Assembly: GCF_030539875.1 (NCBI RefSeq)
Contig: NZ_JAUNXI010000004.1
Coordinates: 83,575-116,923, forward strand
Direction of reading: 5' to 3'
Source: Methanobrevibacter sp.
GTDB lineage: Archaea; Methanobacteriota; Methanobacteria; Methanobacteriales; Methanobacteriaceae
Length of the DNA stretch: 33,349 nt
Positions 7,558 through 17,295 of this stretch are shown in pieces. Under the pieces are notes generated by a model. That model saw only the letters and a program-made list of their open reading frames with translations. It was not told the DNA's origin and did no database searches. Numbering within the stretch: the first letter of the stretch is position 1; each line of letters begins with the position of its first letter. The position numbers and the translations under genes are program-made.

Positions 7558-8998
7558 AATGGATGATGTTTCATTTACATATACGAACAATGACGATACT
7601 CAAAATTTAACTGATATTAATTTAAACATTGAAAAAGGTGAGGTGATTCTGCTTTGTGGCGAGTCAGGTTGTGGAAAAACAACCCTCACACGTTTTTTAA
7701 ATGGGCTTATTCCAAATTTCTTTGAGGGTAAAGGACAGGGAAATGTTTATTTGAAAAATGATTTAATCAGTGAAATGCCTATATATGAAATTTCAAAGCA
7801 TATAGGTTCTGTTTTTCAAAACCCAAAAACACAATTTTTCAATGTCGATACAACTTCAGAGCTGGTTTTCGGATGTGAAAACATATCAATGGATGTTGAT
7901 GAGATTAAAAAAAGGTTAGTTAATGTAGTTAATGATTTTAACATTAACAACTTAGTTGATAAGAATATTTTCAAGTTATCTGGCGGTGAAAAGCAGAAAA
8001 TTGCCTGTGCATCAGTATCAGCTGTTTGTCCGGATATCCTGGTTTTAGATGAACCATCCTCCAATTTGGATTCAAAGTCAAGCTGGGATTTTGAAAAAAT
8101 AATTAAAAAATGGAAAGATCAGGGAAAAACAGTGATTATTGCCGAACATAAACTGTTCTTTTTAAATGATGTTGTTGACAGAGCCATATTTCTTAAAGAA
8201 GGAAAAATAACTAATGAATGGTCAATTGATGAATTTAAAAATATAACTCATCAGGATTTTGGATTACGGCAATTAAATTTGAATAATTTGGAATTGAAAA
8301 GAGAAGAATACTACTCTGAGAATCGGGAATTTTTAGAACTTAAAAACTTCAAATTCAGCTATGGTGGATCACAGGTTTTAGATATTGGCAATGTTAAAAT
8401 TCCAAAAAATGAAATTATTGCCATTATTGGTAAAAACGGTGCTGGAAAATCAACGTTTGCTAATTGTTTATGCGGTCTTAAAAAATCATGTAAAGGTGAG
8501 TTAATTTTTAATGGAAGTGCTTTGAAAAGAAATGATAGACTTAAAAAATCTTATATGGTAATGCAGGATGTAAATCACCAATTGTTTACAGAAAGTGTTC
8601 TTGATGAGGTCCTGTTAAGTATGGATGAAGAAGATATTGAATCGGCTGAAAATATTCTTGGAAATTTAAACCTGATGCATTTAAAAGATGCTCATCCAAT
8701 GGCTTTGTCTGGTGGTGAAAAGCAAAGAGTGGCTATTGCATCAGCTATTGCATCTAAAAAAGAAATATTGATTTTTGATGAGCCTACAAGTGGGCTTGAT
8801 TTAAAAAACATGAGACAGGTTTCAGAAAACTTAAGGTATTTGCAGAGCCGGGGAATTACTTCTTTCATCATAACACACGATTTTGAACTGATTTGTGAGG
8901 TTTGCTCTCATATATTGCATTTTGATGATGGTCAAATTATAGGCAATTATAAAATCGATGAAGATAAACTGAAGGACTTCTTTTTAAGGGAGCAATAA
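7550..8998 (+). CDS. ECF transporter ATPase, two fused ABC domains
   Basis: A 482-residue protein with two complete ABC ATPase domains in tandem, the fused form of EcfA/EcfA'. Domain 1 (~1-235): Walker A CGESGCGKTT, signature LSGGEKQK, Walker B LVLDEPSSNLD. Domain 2 (~260-480): Walker A GKNGAGKST, signature LSGGEKQR, Walker B LIFDEPTSGLD. I use the TTG at 7550 because GAGAGGTG (7536-7543) lies 6 nt before it; the first ATG at 7559 is 15 nt away. The start overlaps the end of the T gene by 8 nt, implying translational coupling. It is the last gene of the five-gene operon; a metal-box palindrome and a new promoter follow. Confidence 0.9.
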   Translation: MLKMDDVSFTYTNNDDTQNLTDINLNIEKGEVILLCGESGCGKTTLTRFLNGLIPNFFEGKGQGNVYLKNDLISEMPIYEISKHIGSVFQNPKTQFFNVDTTSELVFGCENISMDVDEIKKRLVNVVNDFNINNLVDKNIFKLSGGEKQKIACASVSAVCPDILVLDEPSSNLDSKSSWDFEKIIKKWKDQGKTVIIAEHKLFFLNDVVDRAIFLKEGKITNEWSIDEFKNITHQDFGLRQLNLNNLELKREEYYSENREFLELKNFKFSYGGSQVLDIGNVKIPKNEIIAIIGKNGAGKSTFANCLCGLKKSCKGELIFNGSALKRNDRLKKSYMVMQDVNHQLFTESVLDEVLLSMDEEDIESAENILGNLNLMHLKDAHPMALSGGEKQRVAIASAIASKKEILIFDEPTSGLDLKNMRQVSENLRYLQSRGITSFIITHDFELICEVCSHILHFDDGQIIGNYKIDEDKLKDFFLREQ

Positions 8999-9002
8999 GT
9001 TA

Positions 9003-9035
9003 AATTTAGGTATACCTAAATTATTTATAGTATAA
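9003..9035 (+). promoter_or_regulatory. Perfect 20-bp palindrome (box 4) and TATA element of the methyltransferase operon
   Basis: AATTTAGGTATACCTAAATT at 9003-9022 is a perfect palindrome and the best copy of the box seen four times in this region. A TATA element (TTTATAGTATAAAA, about 9024-9037) overlaps its right edge. The expected transcription start falls at or near the ATG at 9051, and no Shine-Dalgarno is visible, so the mRNA is probably leaderless. The arms resemble DtxR/IdeR-type operators, whose half-sites are TTAGG-like. Confidence 0.65.
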
Positions 9036-9050
9036 AAACATATTAATATT

Positions 9051-9527
9051 ATGGATGAAAATCATTTGCCAGTTTTTGGTATAGGACCATATTTAATTTC
9101 AATAATTGGAATCATAACAATAATTTCCTCCATTTTATCATACTATTATTTAATCCCAATTTACAAAATAAACGAATTAAATATGGTCTTTCTAATTTTA
9201 GGGACAATATTAATAATTTTTGGTATTGCTTTTTGGATTCCAACAGTTCTAATCTCAAAGATTGATAAGGAAGTTGAAAACAATAACTTGGTTACAACTG
9301 GAATATGTGATTATCTAAGGCATCCAATCTATGCCTTATTTTTCTATATTGCTGTAGGGTTAATATTAATCTCTCAAAATATCTTTTTTGTCTTGCCGGT
9401 AATTATCTGGGCATTTTTAACAGTTGTAATTTTAAAAACCGAAGAAACATGGTTAATTGATAAATGGGGTCAAGATTATTTAAATTATTCTAAAAAAGTT
9501 AACGGATTCATCTCGAAGGTGATATAA
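9051..9527 (+). CDS. Membrane methyltransferase of the isoprenylcysteine carboxyl methyltransferase (ICMT) family
   Basis: A 158-residue protein with about four to five membrane segments. The C-terminal half carries the ICMT signature: TTGICDYLRHPIYALFF (RHPxY, about residues 83-99) and EETWLIDKWGQDYLNYSKKV (about 132-151), both parts of the S-adenosylmethionine and catalytic region. Family members methylate carboxyl groups of prenylated cysteine in eukaryotes; in bacteria and archaea the substrates are mostly unknown. Its last base overlaps the ATG of the next gene, itself a SAM-dependent methyltransferase, so the two form a unit under the palindromic box at 9003-9022. Role in the metal-uptake island is inferred from that shared box. 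Confidence 0.8.
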   Translation: MDENHLPVFGIGPYLISIIGIITIISSILSYYYLIPIYKINELNMVFLILGTILIIFGIAFWIPTVLISKIDKEVENNNLVTTGICDYLRHPIYALFFYIAVGLILISQNIFFVLPVIIWAFLTVVILKTEETWLIDKWGQDYLNYSKKVNGFISKVI

Positions 9528-10222
9528 TGGGATTTTTTGACAATATGAGAAAACCAGAAGGAAAATTAGGTAATTTTCAATTAAAATCAATGAACAAGGG
9601 ACACACTCCAGTTTCACTATGGGGATTAAAGCATTTGAACATAAAACCAGATGATATTATTCTAGATGTGGGCTGTGGTGGTGGAATTAACATTAATAGG
9701 ATGGCAAAAAAGGCAAAAATGGTATATGGTATTGATTACAGTATTGAAAGTGTGAATTTGTCACGAGAAGTAAACCGTCAGGAAATATATGATGGCAAGG
9801 TAAAGGTTATTGAGGGCAATGTTGCAAGTCTGCCCTTTGAAGATAACACTTTTGATATAGTGACAGCATTTGAAACAGTCTATTTCTGGCCGGATATTGA
9901 AAAATGCTTTGGCGAAGTGAAAAGAGTTCTCAAACCCGGCGGAATATTTTTGATTGGAATGGAATCAAGCGGATCAGATAACCTAATCATGAAAGTATTT
10001 GAAAAATTAATTGACATGACTGTATATAATGCTGAGGAAATCACTGAATTTTTACAGAATAATGATTATTCACAAATTACAGTTTATTTGAGGGACGGTA
10101 AAAATAAAAAGGAAATAATAAAAGAAATTGATGGCGAAACAAAAACTGTTGTTGATGATTATGACCATAGTTCTTTTTTGGATAAGTTTGTCCAATGGAT
10201 GGCAATTGTAGCGACAAAATAA
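9527..10222 (+). CDS. Class I SAM-dependent methyltransferase
   Basis: A 231-residue soluble Rossmann-fold methyltransferase. Motif I is ILDVGCGGGINI (D47-G53 core), the acidic motif II end is YGIDYS (about residue 70), a post-motif segment is GNVASLPFEDNTFDIVTAFE, and the following KRVLKPGGIFLIG is the typical motif III/post-III of the UbiE/type-11 group. These enzymes transfer methyl to small molecules, lipids or quinone-like compounds; the acceptor here cannot be named. The ATG overlaps the stop of the ICMT-like gene in TAATG. As both lie under the same palindromic box as the transporters, modification of an imported metallophore or of a membrane or cofactor molecule needed under metal stress are candidate roles. 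Confidence 0.85.
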   Translation: MGFFDNMRKPEGKLGNFQLKSMNKGHTPVSLWGLKHLNIKPDDIILDVGCGGGININRMAKKAKMVYGIDYSIESVNLSREVNRQEIYDGKVKVIEGNVASLPFEDNTFDIVTAFETVYFWPDIEKCFGEVKRVLKPGGIFLIGMESSGSDNLIMKVFEKLIDMTVYNAEEITEFLQNNDYSQITVYLRDGKNKKEIIKEIDGETKTVVDDYDHSSFLDKFVQWMAIVATK

Positions 10223-10371
10223 TTTAATCAATGTTTACCAATTAAAAATGGAAAACTTGATTTAGGCACCTGACAATCCGTGTTTTTCATTGAACTGGAG
10301 GGTTCAAGAAATAATAGGGCGATAACTTTGACAATGGCTGGCGAATAATTAAAAAAGAAAAAGTAATGAAT

Positions 10372-12030
10372 TTATTTATTAATAAACTCAATTTCGAATG
10401 CAATTACAGGATACTCTAAAGTAAAGTTTGTAATTACTTCAGGTGAAACCTCACCAAAGAATCCTTTAATTGTGCCTTTTTGGGCTTCACCGGTTACATC
10501 GGAAGCCCTTCCCTCAATAAAAGTTTTGTTTTCACTATCACTAATTTCCATGGTGTAACCTAAGTTTGCTAAAACGCTTGTCATGATGGATTTGATTTCA
10601 GTAAAGTTGGCTGTTGAGTGACATACTAATGCAGCTAATTTTTTAGAAGAAACAGTTTTGTTTTCTTTTGTATCATCAAGATATAAGACATCTCCGATTT
10701 CAAATATTTTCTGCGGCAAATCTTCATGTTTATTGTCTTCTAAAAATTCCATTAATGAGTTGATTAAACTGGTTCTAATCATAGTTCTATCGATTGTAAT
10801 AGGTTTTGCAACTTGAACATGAGGTTTTTCCTCCTGGTTCATTTTTTCATAGTGAGCCTCTTCGTTTGTAAGCATTAAACTCATTACTTCTTGGAATCCT
10901 AAACCGACCATTACTTCACGGATGGTGCTTTCTGCTTTAAACCAGTTGTTTTCATAAGCAACAGTGTTGATGTCCGGAAGTTTGGATACTACATCATTAA
11001 TGTGATATTGTATGGCAATGTTTTCAACAATATCCACTTCATGCAATATGTCTATTCTGTAAGAAGGAATAATTGCCTTGATTTCATTATCATCAATTAT
11101 TTCAGCATCAAAACGTGCTTTTAATAGCAATTCTTTAATGTCTTGTGCAGTTAAAGTAGTTCCTCCAATCAGTTCATTGGCAGTATCTACATGAACATTC
11201 ATTTCTTGTGGAGTTAAGTCTGGTGTTGAAATAGTTTTATCTTCGTATTTAACTTCCATGGATCTGATTTGACCACCAACTTCTGCAAATGATGAGCAGA
11301 TAATGTTTAATGCATGGTTAACTGCTCTTTCATCAGTTCCGGTTACATCAACAATAATGTTGTGTGTGTCTTCTGTAAGTTTGGTTAATTCTCCGTTAAT
11401 GATTGGAGGCATAGATAAAACCTGGTCATCTTTATCAAGAATTAATGGATATTTGTCAAAATCCTGGATTAGGTGAGCGTAATCTTTACCTTTGTCATGT
11501 TCAGTTAGGATTTCATTTGGAGTCATTTCACAATCTTTTTCTAATGGAACAAATTTATTTTCATCTACTGGTGTTGCAATGTATTTAAATGGTCCGTTAA
11601 CAACATCTGCATTATGAATACCTATAGCTACTTTTTTTCTGTCTCTTCCAATTACCCAATGGAGGTTTTCCTGGAAATCCATAATGTATTTGAGTTTATC
11701 GCCAGCAAAGTCAACATCATCAATCTTAGCAAATCCAATATAGGGCCTAATTTCTGCAACATCTCTGTCTACAGTAACATAATCATCGGATTTTTTAACT
11801 TCGTAATCTGGAAAACCGACTTCCTGACCGATGAATCCTTTAAATGATCTAGCCACTCCTTCAACAGACAGGTTATCCGGTCTGTTCGGGAAAAATTCCA
11901 CTTTGATTTCCTCATCGTCAAAATCTTCAATATCACTAGACATCATTGGTAAGGTGTCAATCAGTTCCTCTTTTTCCATATCGATTCCTAAATCTTTTAA
12001 ATCTTGATATTTAAATGTTATAACTGGCAT
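10372..12030 (-). CDS. pheT: Phenylalanyl-tRNA synthetase beta subunit
   Basis: A 552-residue protein, the short archaeal/eukaryal form without the tRNA-binding N-terminal extension of the ~800-residue bacterial subunit. It begins [20 protein letters not shown], followed by the B1-like region with [20 protein letters not shown], the B3/4 editing domain in the middle, the B5 domain (about 270-345, including [18 protein letters not shown]), and the C-terminal catalytic-like fold ([18 protein letters not shown] and on). It pairs with PheS, encoded elsewhere. The minus-strand ATG at 12030 has GGAG about 9 nt upstream. A His-rich membrane protein gene lies 22 bp upstream in the same direction and probably shares the transcript. 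Confidence 0.96.
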   Translation of the reverse strand: MPVITFKYQDLKDLGIDMEKEELIDTLPMMSSDIEDFDDEEIKVEFFPNRPDNLSVEGVARSFKGFIGQEVGFPDYEVKKSDDYVTVDRDVAEIRPYIGFAKIDDVDFAGDKLKYIMDFQENLHWVIGRDRKKVAIGIHNADVVNGPFKYIATPVDENKFVPLEKDCEMTPNEILTEHDKGKDYAHLIQDFDKYPLILDKDDQVLSMPPIINGELTKLTEDTHNIIVDVTGTDERAVNHALNIICSSFAEVGGQIRSMEVKYEDKTISTPDLTPQEMNVHVDTANELIGGTTLTAQDIKELLLKARFDAEIIDDNEIKAIIPSYRIDILHEVDIVENIAIQYHINDVVSKLPDINTVAYENNWFKAESTIREVMVGLGFQEVMSLMLTNEEAHYEKMNQEEKPHVQVAKPITIDRTMIRTSLINSLMEFLEDNKHEDLPQKIFEIGDVLYLDDTKENKTVSSKKLAALVCHSTANFTEIKSIMTSVLANLGYTMEISDSENKTFIEGRASDVTGEAQKGTIKGFFGEVSPEVITNFTLEYPVIAFEIEFINK

Positions 12031-12052
12031 TTAATAACTCCGTTAATTATTT

Positions 12053-12409
12053 CTATAATCCATAGATTAACATGAAAAATAGAGATTCAATAACAAAATG
12101 AAGAGCTCTATGTTCTAATTCTCCCATACCTGGTAAAAACAGTGTATGAGTTATATCTATTACAAAATGAATTAGGCCTGCTAGAATTCCAATAATCGGA
12201 TTTAAGAAAACTACTGACACTACAATAAAATGAAATCCTGCTTCCATTATTTCATGTATTGCCCAAGTTTGCCATGTGGAATGTGTGGATTGTTGAATCA
12301 AACCACCCAACAGAATATAAAAGTTATTAAAAACTTTCCACATGAGTGTGGTGTGCAATACATCGCTTATAGCTAAAACAATAGCAACATAAAACCATAT
12401 CATTTGCAT
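12053..12409 (-). CDS. Conserved-looking His-rich membrane protein of unknown function
   Basis: A 118-residue protein with about four membrane helices. Polar, metal-ligand-type residues sit inside or next to each helix in regular spacing: D16-x2-H19, H52-E53-x2-E56-x3-H60, H81-x3-D85-x2-H88, and E97-x2-H100-x3-H104-x3-E108. Such a pattern is not expected for a structural membrane protein and suggests a metal site within the membrane. I do not recognise a family. An AAAGGA motif about 10 nt before the ATG is the likely ribosome binding site. It lies 22 bp upstream of pheT on the same strand, so the two are probably co-transcribed, but this association may be only positional. Confidence 0.7.
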   Translation of the reverse strand: MQMIWFYVAIVLAISDVLHTTLMWKVFNNFYILLGGLIQQSTHSTWQTWAIHEIMEAGFHFIVVSVVFLNPIIGILAGLIHFVIDITHTLFLPGMGELEHRALHFVIESLFFMLIYGL

Positions 12410-12540
12410 TTTTTCACAGTCCTTTTATTATTGATAATATTAATAATTTTAATTTTATTATATAATATAGTTAACTATTATAGTTTTTATTTTTGAAAAT
12501 TTTGTTTAATTTTCCTGAAATTATGCAAGTTTCATGATAC

Positions 12541-12599
12541 TTTTTTAAATAAGAAAATACATATTTAATAATATTATTATTATCTATTATTTATTAGGA
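12541..12599 (+). promoter_or_regulatory. valS promoter region and Shine-Dalgarno
   Basis: TTTTTTAAATAA at 12541-12552 is a fair TATA element, giving a start near 12570. TTAGGAG (12593-12599) precedes the ATG at 12608 by 8 nt. The rest of the 198-bp gap is AT-rich with no gene. Confidence 0.4.
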
Positions 12600-12607
12600 G
12601 AAAATAT

Positions 12608-15319
12608 ATGGCAAATGAAGAAATCCCAAAAGACTATGATTTTAAAAAAGAGAAGGTATGGGAGAAAAAATGGGAAGATGAGGACATCTACAAATACATT
12701 GGAGATGGATCCCGTCCCAGATACATAATTGATACTCCCCCACCATACCCAACAGGACTTATTCACTTAGGGCATGTTTTAAATTGGGTTTATATTGATA
12801 TGAACGCAAGATACAGAAGATTAAAAGGACATGATGTATTGTTCCCACAGGGATGGGATTGTCACGGCCTTCCAACCGAAGTAAAAGTTGAAGAAACTCA
12901 TGGAATTAAGAAAAATGATGTTTCAAGAGCAGTATTCAGACAATATTGTGTTGATTTGACTACTGAAAATATTGCAAGCATGAAATCACAAATGAAGGCT
13001 ATGGGTTTTTCACAGGACTGGAATCGTGAATTTGTTACAATGACTCCTGAATATATGAGAAGAACTCAATATTCATTTTTAAAAATGTATGATGAAGGGC
13101 TGATTTATCAGGGCATTCACCCTGTAAACTGGTGTCCTCGTTGTGAGACAGCTATTGCATTTGCAGAAGTCGAATACAGTGATAATACCACATTCTTAAA
13201 TTATGTAAACTTCCCTCCAGCTGTTGAAGATTCTTATGATGATATTGTATCTTCACAAACATCAGGAAAGCAGGCGGACTCTAAAACTGAAGGTATTTTA
13301 ATTGCCACTACAAGACCGGAATTGATGTCTGCTTGTGTGGCTGTTGTAATTCACCCGGAAGATGAAAGATACGCCCACCTTTTAGGCAAATATGTGGAAG
13401 TTCCTCTTTCTCATCAAAAAGTAAAAATCATTGCAGATGAAGAAGTGGACCCTGAATTTGGTACAGGTGCAGTAATGATTTGTACTTTTGGGGATAAAAC
13501 TGACGTAAGTTGGGTAAATAAATATGACCTTGAAATCATTGATGCAATTGATGAAACCGGTACATTGACATCTGCAGCCGGAAGATATGAAGGAATGGAT
13601 TTGCAGTCTTGTAAAAAACAGACTATTGAAGATTTGGATGCTGAAGGCTACTTATTAAAACAAGAACAAGTAGAGCAAAATGTAGGTCAATGCTGGAGAT
13701 GCAAAACTCCTATTGAAATTCTTGTTAAAAAACAATGGTTTGTAGCTGTAAGGGATTTGATTGAAAAGACTAAGGACGCGGCAGATGAAATGAACTGGGT
13801 GCCTGAACACATGAAATCCCGTATGTTAAACTGGGCAGATTCAATGGAATGGGACTGGTGTATTTCAAGACAAAGAATATTTGCAACTCCGATTCCAGTA
13901 TGGTATTGTAAAGACTGTGGAAAAGTAATATTGCCTGATGCTGAAGATTTGCCGATTGACCCAACACAGGATAAACCAAAACACCCTTGTGAATGCGGAT
14001 GTGAGGAATTTATACCTGAAGAAGATGTTTTAGACACCTGGATGGATTCATCCATTTCCCCATTGTCTATTGCAGGATGGCCTGATGAAGATTATGTCAA
14101 CCACTTTCCTTCCAATATACGTCCACAAGGACACGATATTATCCGTACATGGGCATTTTACACAACCCTCAGATGTTTGGCATTAACAAATCAAAAACCA
14201 TTCAGCGATATTGTAATTAATGGTATGGTATTTGGTGAAGACGGATATAAAATGAGTAAGTCCAGAGGAAATGTAATCGGACCGGAAGAGGTAATTGAGA
14301 AATACGGTGCTGATGCTCTTAGAACATGGGCTGCAAACAGCGTACCTGGATCTGATGTAATCTTTGACTGGAAAGAAATAAAACACGGATACAGATTCTT
14401 GAGAAAATTCTGGAATGCATTCAGATTCATCAGTATGCATATTTTTGATGAAGAGGTATCTTACGGAGACGTTAAAGGCAACTTGGACCCGTTAGATTTA
14501 TGGATTTTATCTAAACTTAACAACTTAAATAAGATTGTTGATGAGGCATTTTCTGAATACAACTATGCAGAAACTATCAGTTCTATTGAAAAGTTCTTCT
14601 GGCATGATTTCTGTGACGAATACATAGAATCTGTAAAATATAGATTGTATACTGATGTTCCAGATGAATCTAGAAGGGCTGCAAAATACACTCTAAGATG
14701 CGTTGTTGAAACCTCTTTAAAATTACTCTCTCCTATTGTTCCATTCTTTGTGGAGGAAGTATATCAATACTTCGACAACCAATCTATTCATGCTGCTTCA
14801 TGGCCTGAAGTAAATGAAGAATTAATCAATGAAGATATGGAAACTAAAGGTGAAACTACAGTTGAATTGATTGATGAAGTAAGAAGATTTAAATCAGCTT
14901 CGAAAATACCGTTAAATGCTGAACTTAGCGAAGTAAATGTATATACTTCCGATGAGGATTTAGTTGATGTATTTAATCAATTTGAAGATGATATTAAAGG
15001 TACTTTAAAAATCAACAATCTGGAAATTAGTTCCGGAAAACCGGAAGTTCATGAAAAAATCATTGAAATAGAACCTGACATGTCTCAAATAGGACCTAAA
15101 TTCAAAGGGGATGCTGGTAAAATTATTGGTTATTTAAAATCTAACAGTATTGATGAAATTGCCGCTGTTTTAGATGAATCTCATGAACTTTCAATTGGTG
15201 AAATTGTAGTGCCTGAAAGCATGTTGAATATCAAAAGAGAGGTTGTAGGTGCATCCGGTAAGAAAGTTGATATCCTACAGTCTGATAATTTGGATATGAT
15301 TGTTGAAGTAATTAGATAA
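12608..15319 (+). CDS. valS: Valyl-tRNA synthetase
   Basis: A 903-residue class I synthetase that attaches valine to tRNA-Val. The HIGH signature is HLGH (residues 53-56, in [13 protein letters not shown]) and the KMSKS loop is KMSKS at 548-552. The large insert between them is the editing domain (CP1), with [19 protein letters not shown] typical of ValRS. Cysteine pairs in [24 protein letters not shown] and PCECGCEEF are likely zinc sites, common in archaeal ValRS. The anticodon-binding domain occupies about 650-800. Length matches archaeal and bacterial ValRS. It is monocistronic: its own promoter lies upstream and a convergent gene follows 55 bp downstream. Confidence 0.97.
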   Translation: MANEEIPKDYDFKKEKVWEKKWEDEDIYKYIGDGSRPRYIIDTPPPYPTGLIHLGHVLNWVYIDMNARYRRLKGHDVLFPQGWDCHGLPTEVKVEETHGIKKNDVSRAVFRQYCVDLTTENIASMKSQMKAMGFSQDWNREFVTMTPEYMRRTQYSFLKMYDEGLIYQGIHPVNWCPRCETAIAFAEVEYSDNTTFLNYVNFPPAVEDSYDDIVSSQTSGKQADSKTEGILIATTRPELMSACVAVVIHPEDERYAHLLGKYVEVPLSHQKVKIIADEEVDPEFGTGAVMICTFGDKTDVSWVNKYDLEIIDAIDETGTLTSAAGRYEGMDLQSCKKQTIEDLDAEGYLLKQEQVEQNVGQCWRCKTPIEILVKKQWFVAVRDLIEKTKDAADEMNWVPEHMKSRMLNWADSMEWDWCISRQRIFATPIPVWYCKDCGKVILPDAEDLPIDPTQDKPKHPCECGCEEFIPEEDVLDTWMDSSISPLSIAGWPDEDYVNHFPSNIRPQGHDIIRTWAFYTTLRCLALTNQKPFSDIVINGMVFGEDGYKMSKSRGNVIGPEEVIEKYGADALRTWAANSVPGSDVIFDWKEIKHGYRFLRKFWNAFRFISMHIFDEEVSYGDVKGNLDPLDLWILSKLNNLNKIVDEAFSEYNYAETISSIEKFFWHDFCDEYIESVKYRLYTDVPDESRRAAKYTLRCVVETSLKLLSPIVPFFVEEVYQYFDNQSIHAASWPEVNEELINEDMETKGETTVELIDEVRRFKSASKIPLNAELSEVNVYTSDEDLVDVFNQFEDDIKGTLKINNLEISSGKPEVHEKIIEIEPDMSQIGPKFKGDAGKIIGYLKSNSIDEIAAVLDESHELSIGEIVVPESMLNIKREVVGASGKKVDILQSDNLDMIVEVIR

Positions 15320-15374
15320 TTGCTTCTCAATTTATATTTTTTATTAAAAAATAAGTGTAAGCTATAAAAATAGC

Positions 15375-15779
15375 TCATAATAAATAATGTTCTTTTACTA
15401 AATGAATAACTTGTTTTGCTTCTTCTGTTTGGGCTCTTGGAACTTTAAATGAAATCGGCACGTTCATTGATCCGCCTTCAATCAATACTACTGGATTGTT
15501 GCTCACACCAATTTTAATATCTACATCAAAGTCAAGTGTTCCTGCAGTTTCAAAAGAAATAGTTCTAATTGTATTTTTTGGGAAAAATTTAACTTCTACC
15601 TTTTTGCCACTAATGCCTTGAACATCTATAGTATATATTCCATAATTGGTTAAGATGATGGCATCTCTTACAAAATGGAATGACTGAATGATTTCTTCGC
15701 CTGGAGCGAGGTATTCTTCTACATATGAGGTGTCTCCACCTACTTCGGCATGGCCAACTACTTTATCTAAAAATCCCAT
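15375..15779 (-). CDS. Bacterial-type PH-domain protein
   Basis: A 134-residue soluble protein with alternating beta strands and one C-terminal helix, matching the small bacterial pleckstrin-homology-like family (bPH). The typical start is EEYLAPGEEIIQSF (a residue-20s segment in which these proteins set up the first strand), followed by RDAIILTNYGIYTIDVQG, the strand pair that marks the family, FFPKNTIRTISFE, and the final helix RAQTEEAKQVIHLVKEHYLL. Family members form ring-like oligomers in some crystal structures; function is generally unknown. It is convergent with valS and divergent from aroA, so it stands alone. No Shine-Dalgarno of good quality is seen. Confidence 0.8.
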   Translation of the reverse strand: MGFLDKVVGHAEVGGDTSYVEEYLAPGEEIIQSFHFVRDAIILTNYGIYTIDVQGISGKKVEVKFFPKNTIRTISFETAGTLDFDVDIKIGVSNNPVVLIEGGSMNVPISFKVPRAQTEEAKQVIHLVKEHYLL

Positions 15780-15975
15780 AATATCACATCATTATCTTTT
15801 TAATTACTGCATATTATACTTATGTATTTTTTTAAAGCGATTATCATGTTTTATCAGTCATAGATTTATTTATCATGATTATGATTCTACAATTGTATGT
15901 TTGCTTTCAAAGACGCATCCTTATAATTTCGGTAACTATTTATTGAATCTAATCAAAAGATATTAATGATAAACA

Positions 15976-17295
15976 ATGATTCTTAGGGTAAAGAATATTT
16001 CAGATATAGGTGGTGAGGTTAAAGCACCTCCATCTAAAAGTTACTCACACAGAGCAGTGATTTTAGCCAGTCTGGCCAGAGGAACTTCAAGATTGTATGA
16101 CATGTTATATTCTGAAGATACTTTTGCATCAATTAGGATTTGCAAAGCATTAGGGGCTAAAATAACTAAAAATGAAGGTTATCTGGAAGTTACTGGAACT
16201 GGAGGTAAACTCCACAATTCCTGTGATGGGCCAATTGATTTGGCAAATTCGGGAACTACGTTAAGGCTAATGACATCGGTATCTGCATTAAGTGATAATG
16301 AAGTTATTTTAACAGGTGATGAATCTCTTCAAACAAGGCCTATGGGACTTTTGATTGATGCTTTAAAACCTTTGGGGATTGAAGTGAATTCTTTAAAAAA
16401 TAATGAAAAAGCACCAATATTGATTAAACCCGGATTTTATGGTGGCGAAACTAATATTATGGGCAATGTTAGTTCACAGTTTATTTCATCAATTTTAATT
16501 TCCTCTCCATTGTCTAAACATGGTGTTGGATTATATGTTTTGCAGGAATTTAAATCAAAACCTTATGTTGATATGACATTGGAGATTATGGGCAAATTCG
16601 GAGTTAAATTAAATAAATCCCGCCATTTAAAACATGAAACATGTAATAAGGAATATCAGACTTGCAGAATTGATGAGTTTAAAATTACCAAACAAGATTA
16701 TGTCGCTTGTGACTACACTGTTGAAGGAGACTATTCCTCAGCATCTTATTTACTTGCATTAATCGCAATTCATGGCGGAAAAGCTAAAATTAAAAATTTA
16801 TTTAGAAATTCTAAACAAGGTGATAAATATATTCTGAATATTCTTCAAAAGATGGGTGCAACTGTTATTTATGGTGAGGACTATGTTGAAATCGCATCAA
16901 ACGGAAATTTGAAAGCTATTGATGTTGATTTGTCAAATGCTCCTGATTTATTAATTACTGTTGCAGTTTTAGCAGCACTGGCTGAAGGAACAACAAACAT
17001 TACAGGTGTTGCTCATGCAAGAGTGAAAGAAACAGACAGAATCGATACAACTTGCCGTGAATTGGAAAAATTGGGTTGCAGATTAGAAGAGCATGAAGAC
17101 GGAATGAGCATAACCGGAGGGGTTTCCTCAGGTATTGTTGATTCACATGGGGACCACAGGCTTGCAATGGCGTTTTCATTGATTGGGCTAAAACATGATA
17201 TTGAAATTACTGATGGGGAAGTATTTGATGTTTCATTTCCCAATTTCATTGAGTCAATGGCAAAACTCGGTTTTGAACTGGAGTTGGTTGAATGA
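15976..17295 (+). CDS. aroA: 3-phosphoshikimate 1-carboxyvinyltransferase (EPSP synthase)
   Basis: A 439-residue enzyme of the shikimate pathway that joins phosphoenolpyruvate to shikimate 3-phosphate for aromatic amino acid synthesis. Recognisable motifs are [17 protein letters not shown] (shikimate-phosphate-binding Lys/Ser/Arg, about 17-33), the PEP-site loop [11 protein letters not shown] (about 88-98), [21 protein letters not shown] and the C-terminal ETDRI and [10 protein letters not shown] signatures. Length fits the family (about 425-440). The ATG at 15976 lacks a Shine-Dalgarno and the nearest TATA-like sequence suggests a very short leader. The last four bases overlap the nth start (ATGA), so the two are translated together. 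The 196 bp upstream hold only the divergent promoters. Confidence 0.97.
   Translation: MILRVKNISDIGGEVKAPPSKSYSHRAVILASLARGTSRLYDMLYSEDTFASIRICKALGAKITKNEGYLEVTGTGGKLHNSCDGPIDLANSGTTLRLMTSVSALSDNEVILTGDESLQTRPMGLLIDALKPLGIEVNSLKNNEKAPILIKPGFYGGETNIMGNVSSQFISSILISSPLSKHGVGLYVLQEFKSKPYVDMTLEIMGKFGVKLNKSRHLKHETCNKEYQTCRIDEFKITKQDYVACDYTVEGDYSSASYLLALIAIHGGKAKIKNLFRNSKQGDKYILNILQKMGATVIYGEDYVEIASNGNLKAIDVDLSNAPDLLITVAVLAALAEGTTNITGVAHARVKETDRIDTTCRELEKLGCRLEEHEDGMSITGGVSSGIVDSHGDHRLAMAFSLIGLKHDIEITDGEVFDVSFPNFIESMAKLGFELELVE

Noticed and set aside
10223-10371. Short protein-like frame ending IELEGSRNNRAITLTMAGE and an inverted repeat TTGAAC-N6-GTTCAA in the gap between the methyltransferase and pheT genes
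   Set aside because: Only about 22 codons after a stop, no ribosome site; the repeat is short and may only be a convergent terminator. The GGGTTCAA part recalls a tRNA T-arm, but no cloverleaf can be formed.
13687-14055. 122-codon minus-strand open frame inside valS
   Set aside because: It lies completely within the strong valS frame, with low-complexity Ser/His-rich composition typical of a shadow frame.
15688-15966. 92-codon plus-strand frame before aroA
   Set aside because: It runs antisense into the PH-domain gene and then through the AT-rich spacer; no ribosome site and no domain.
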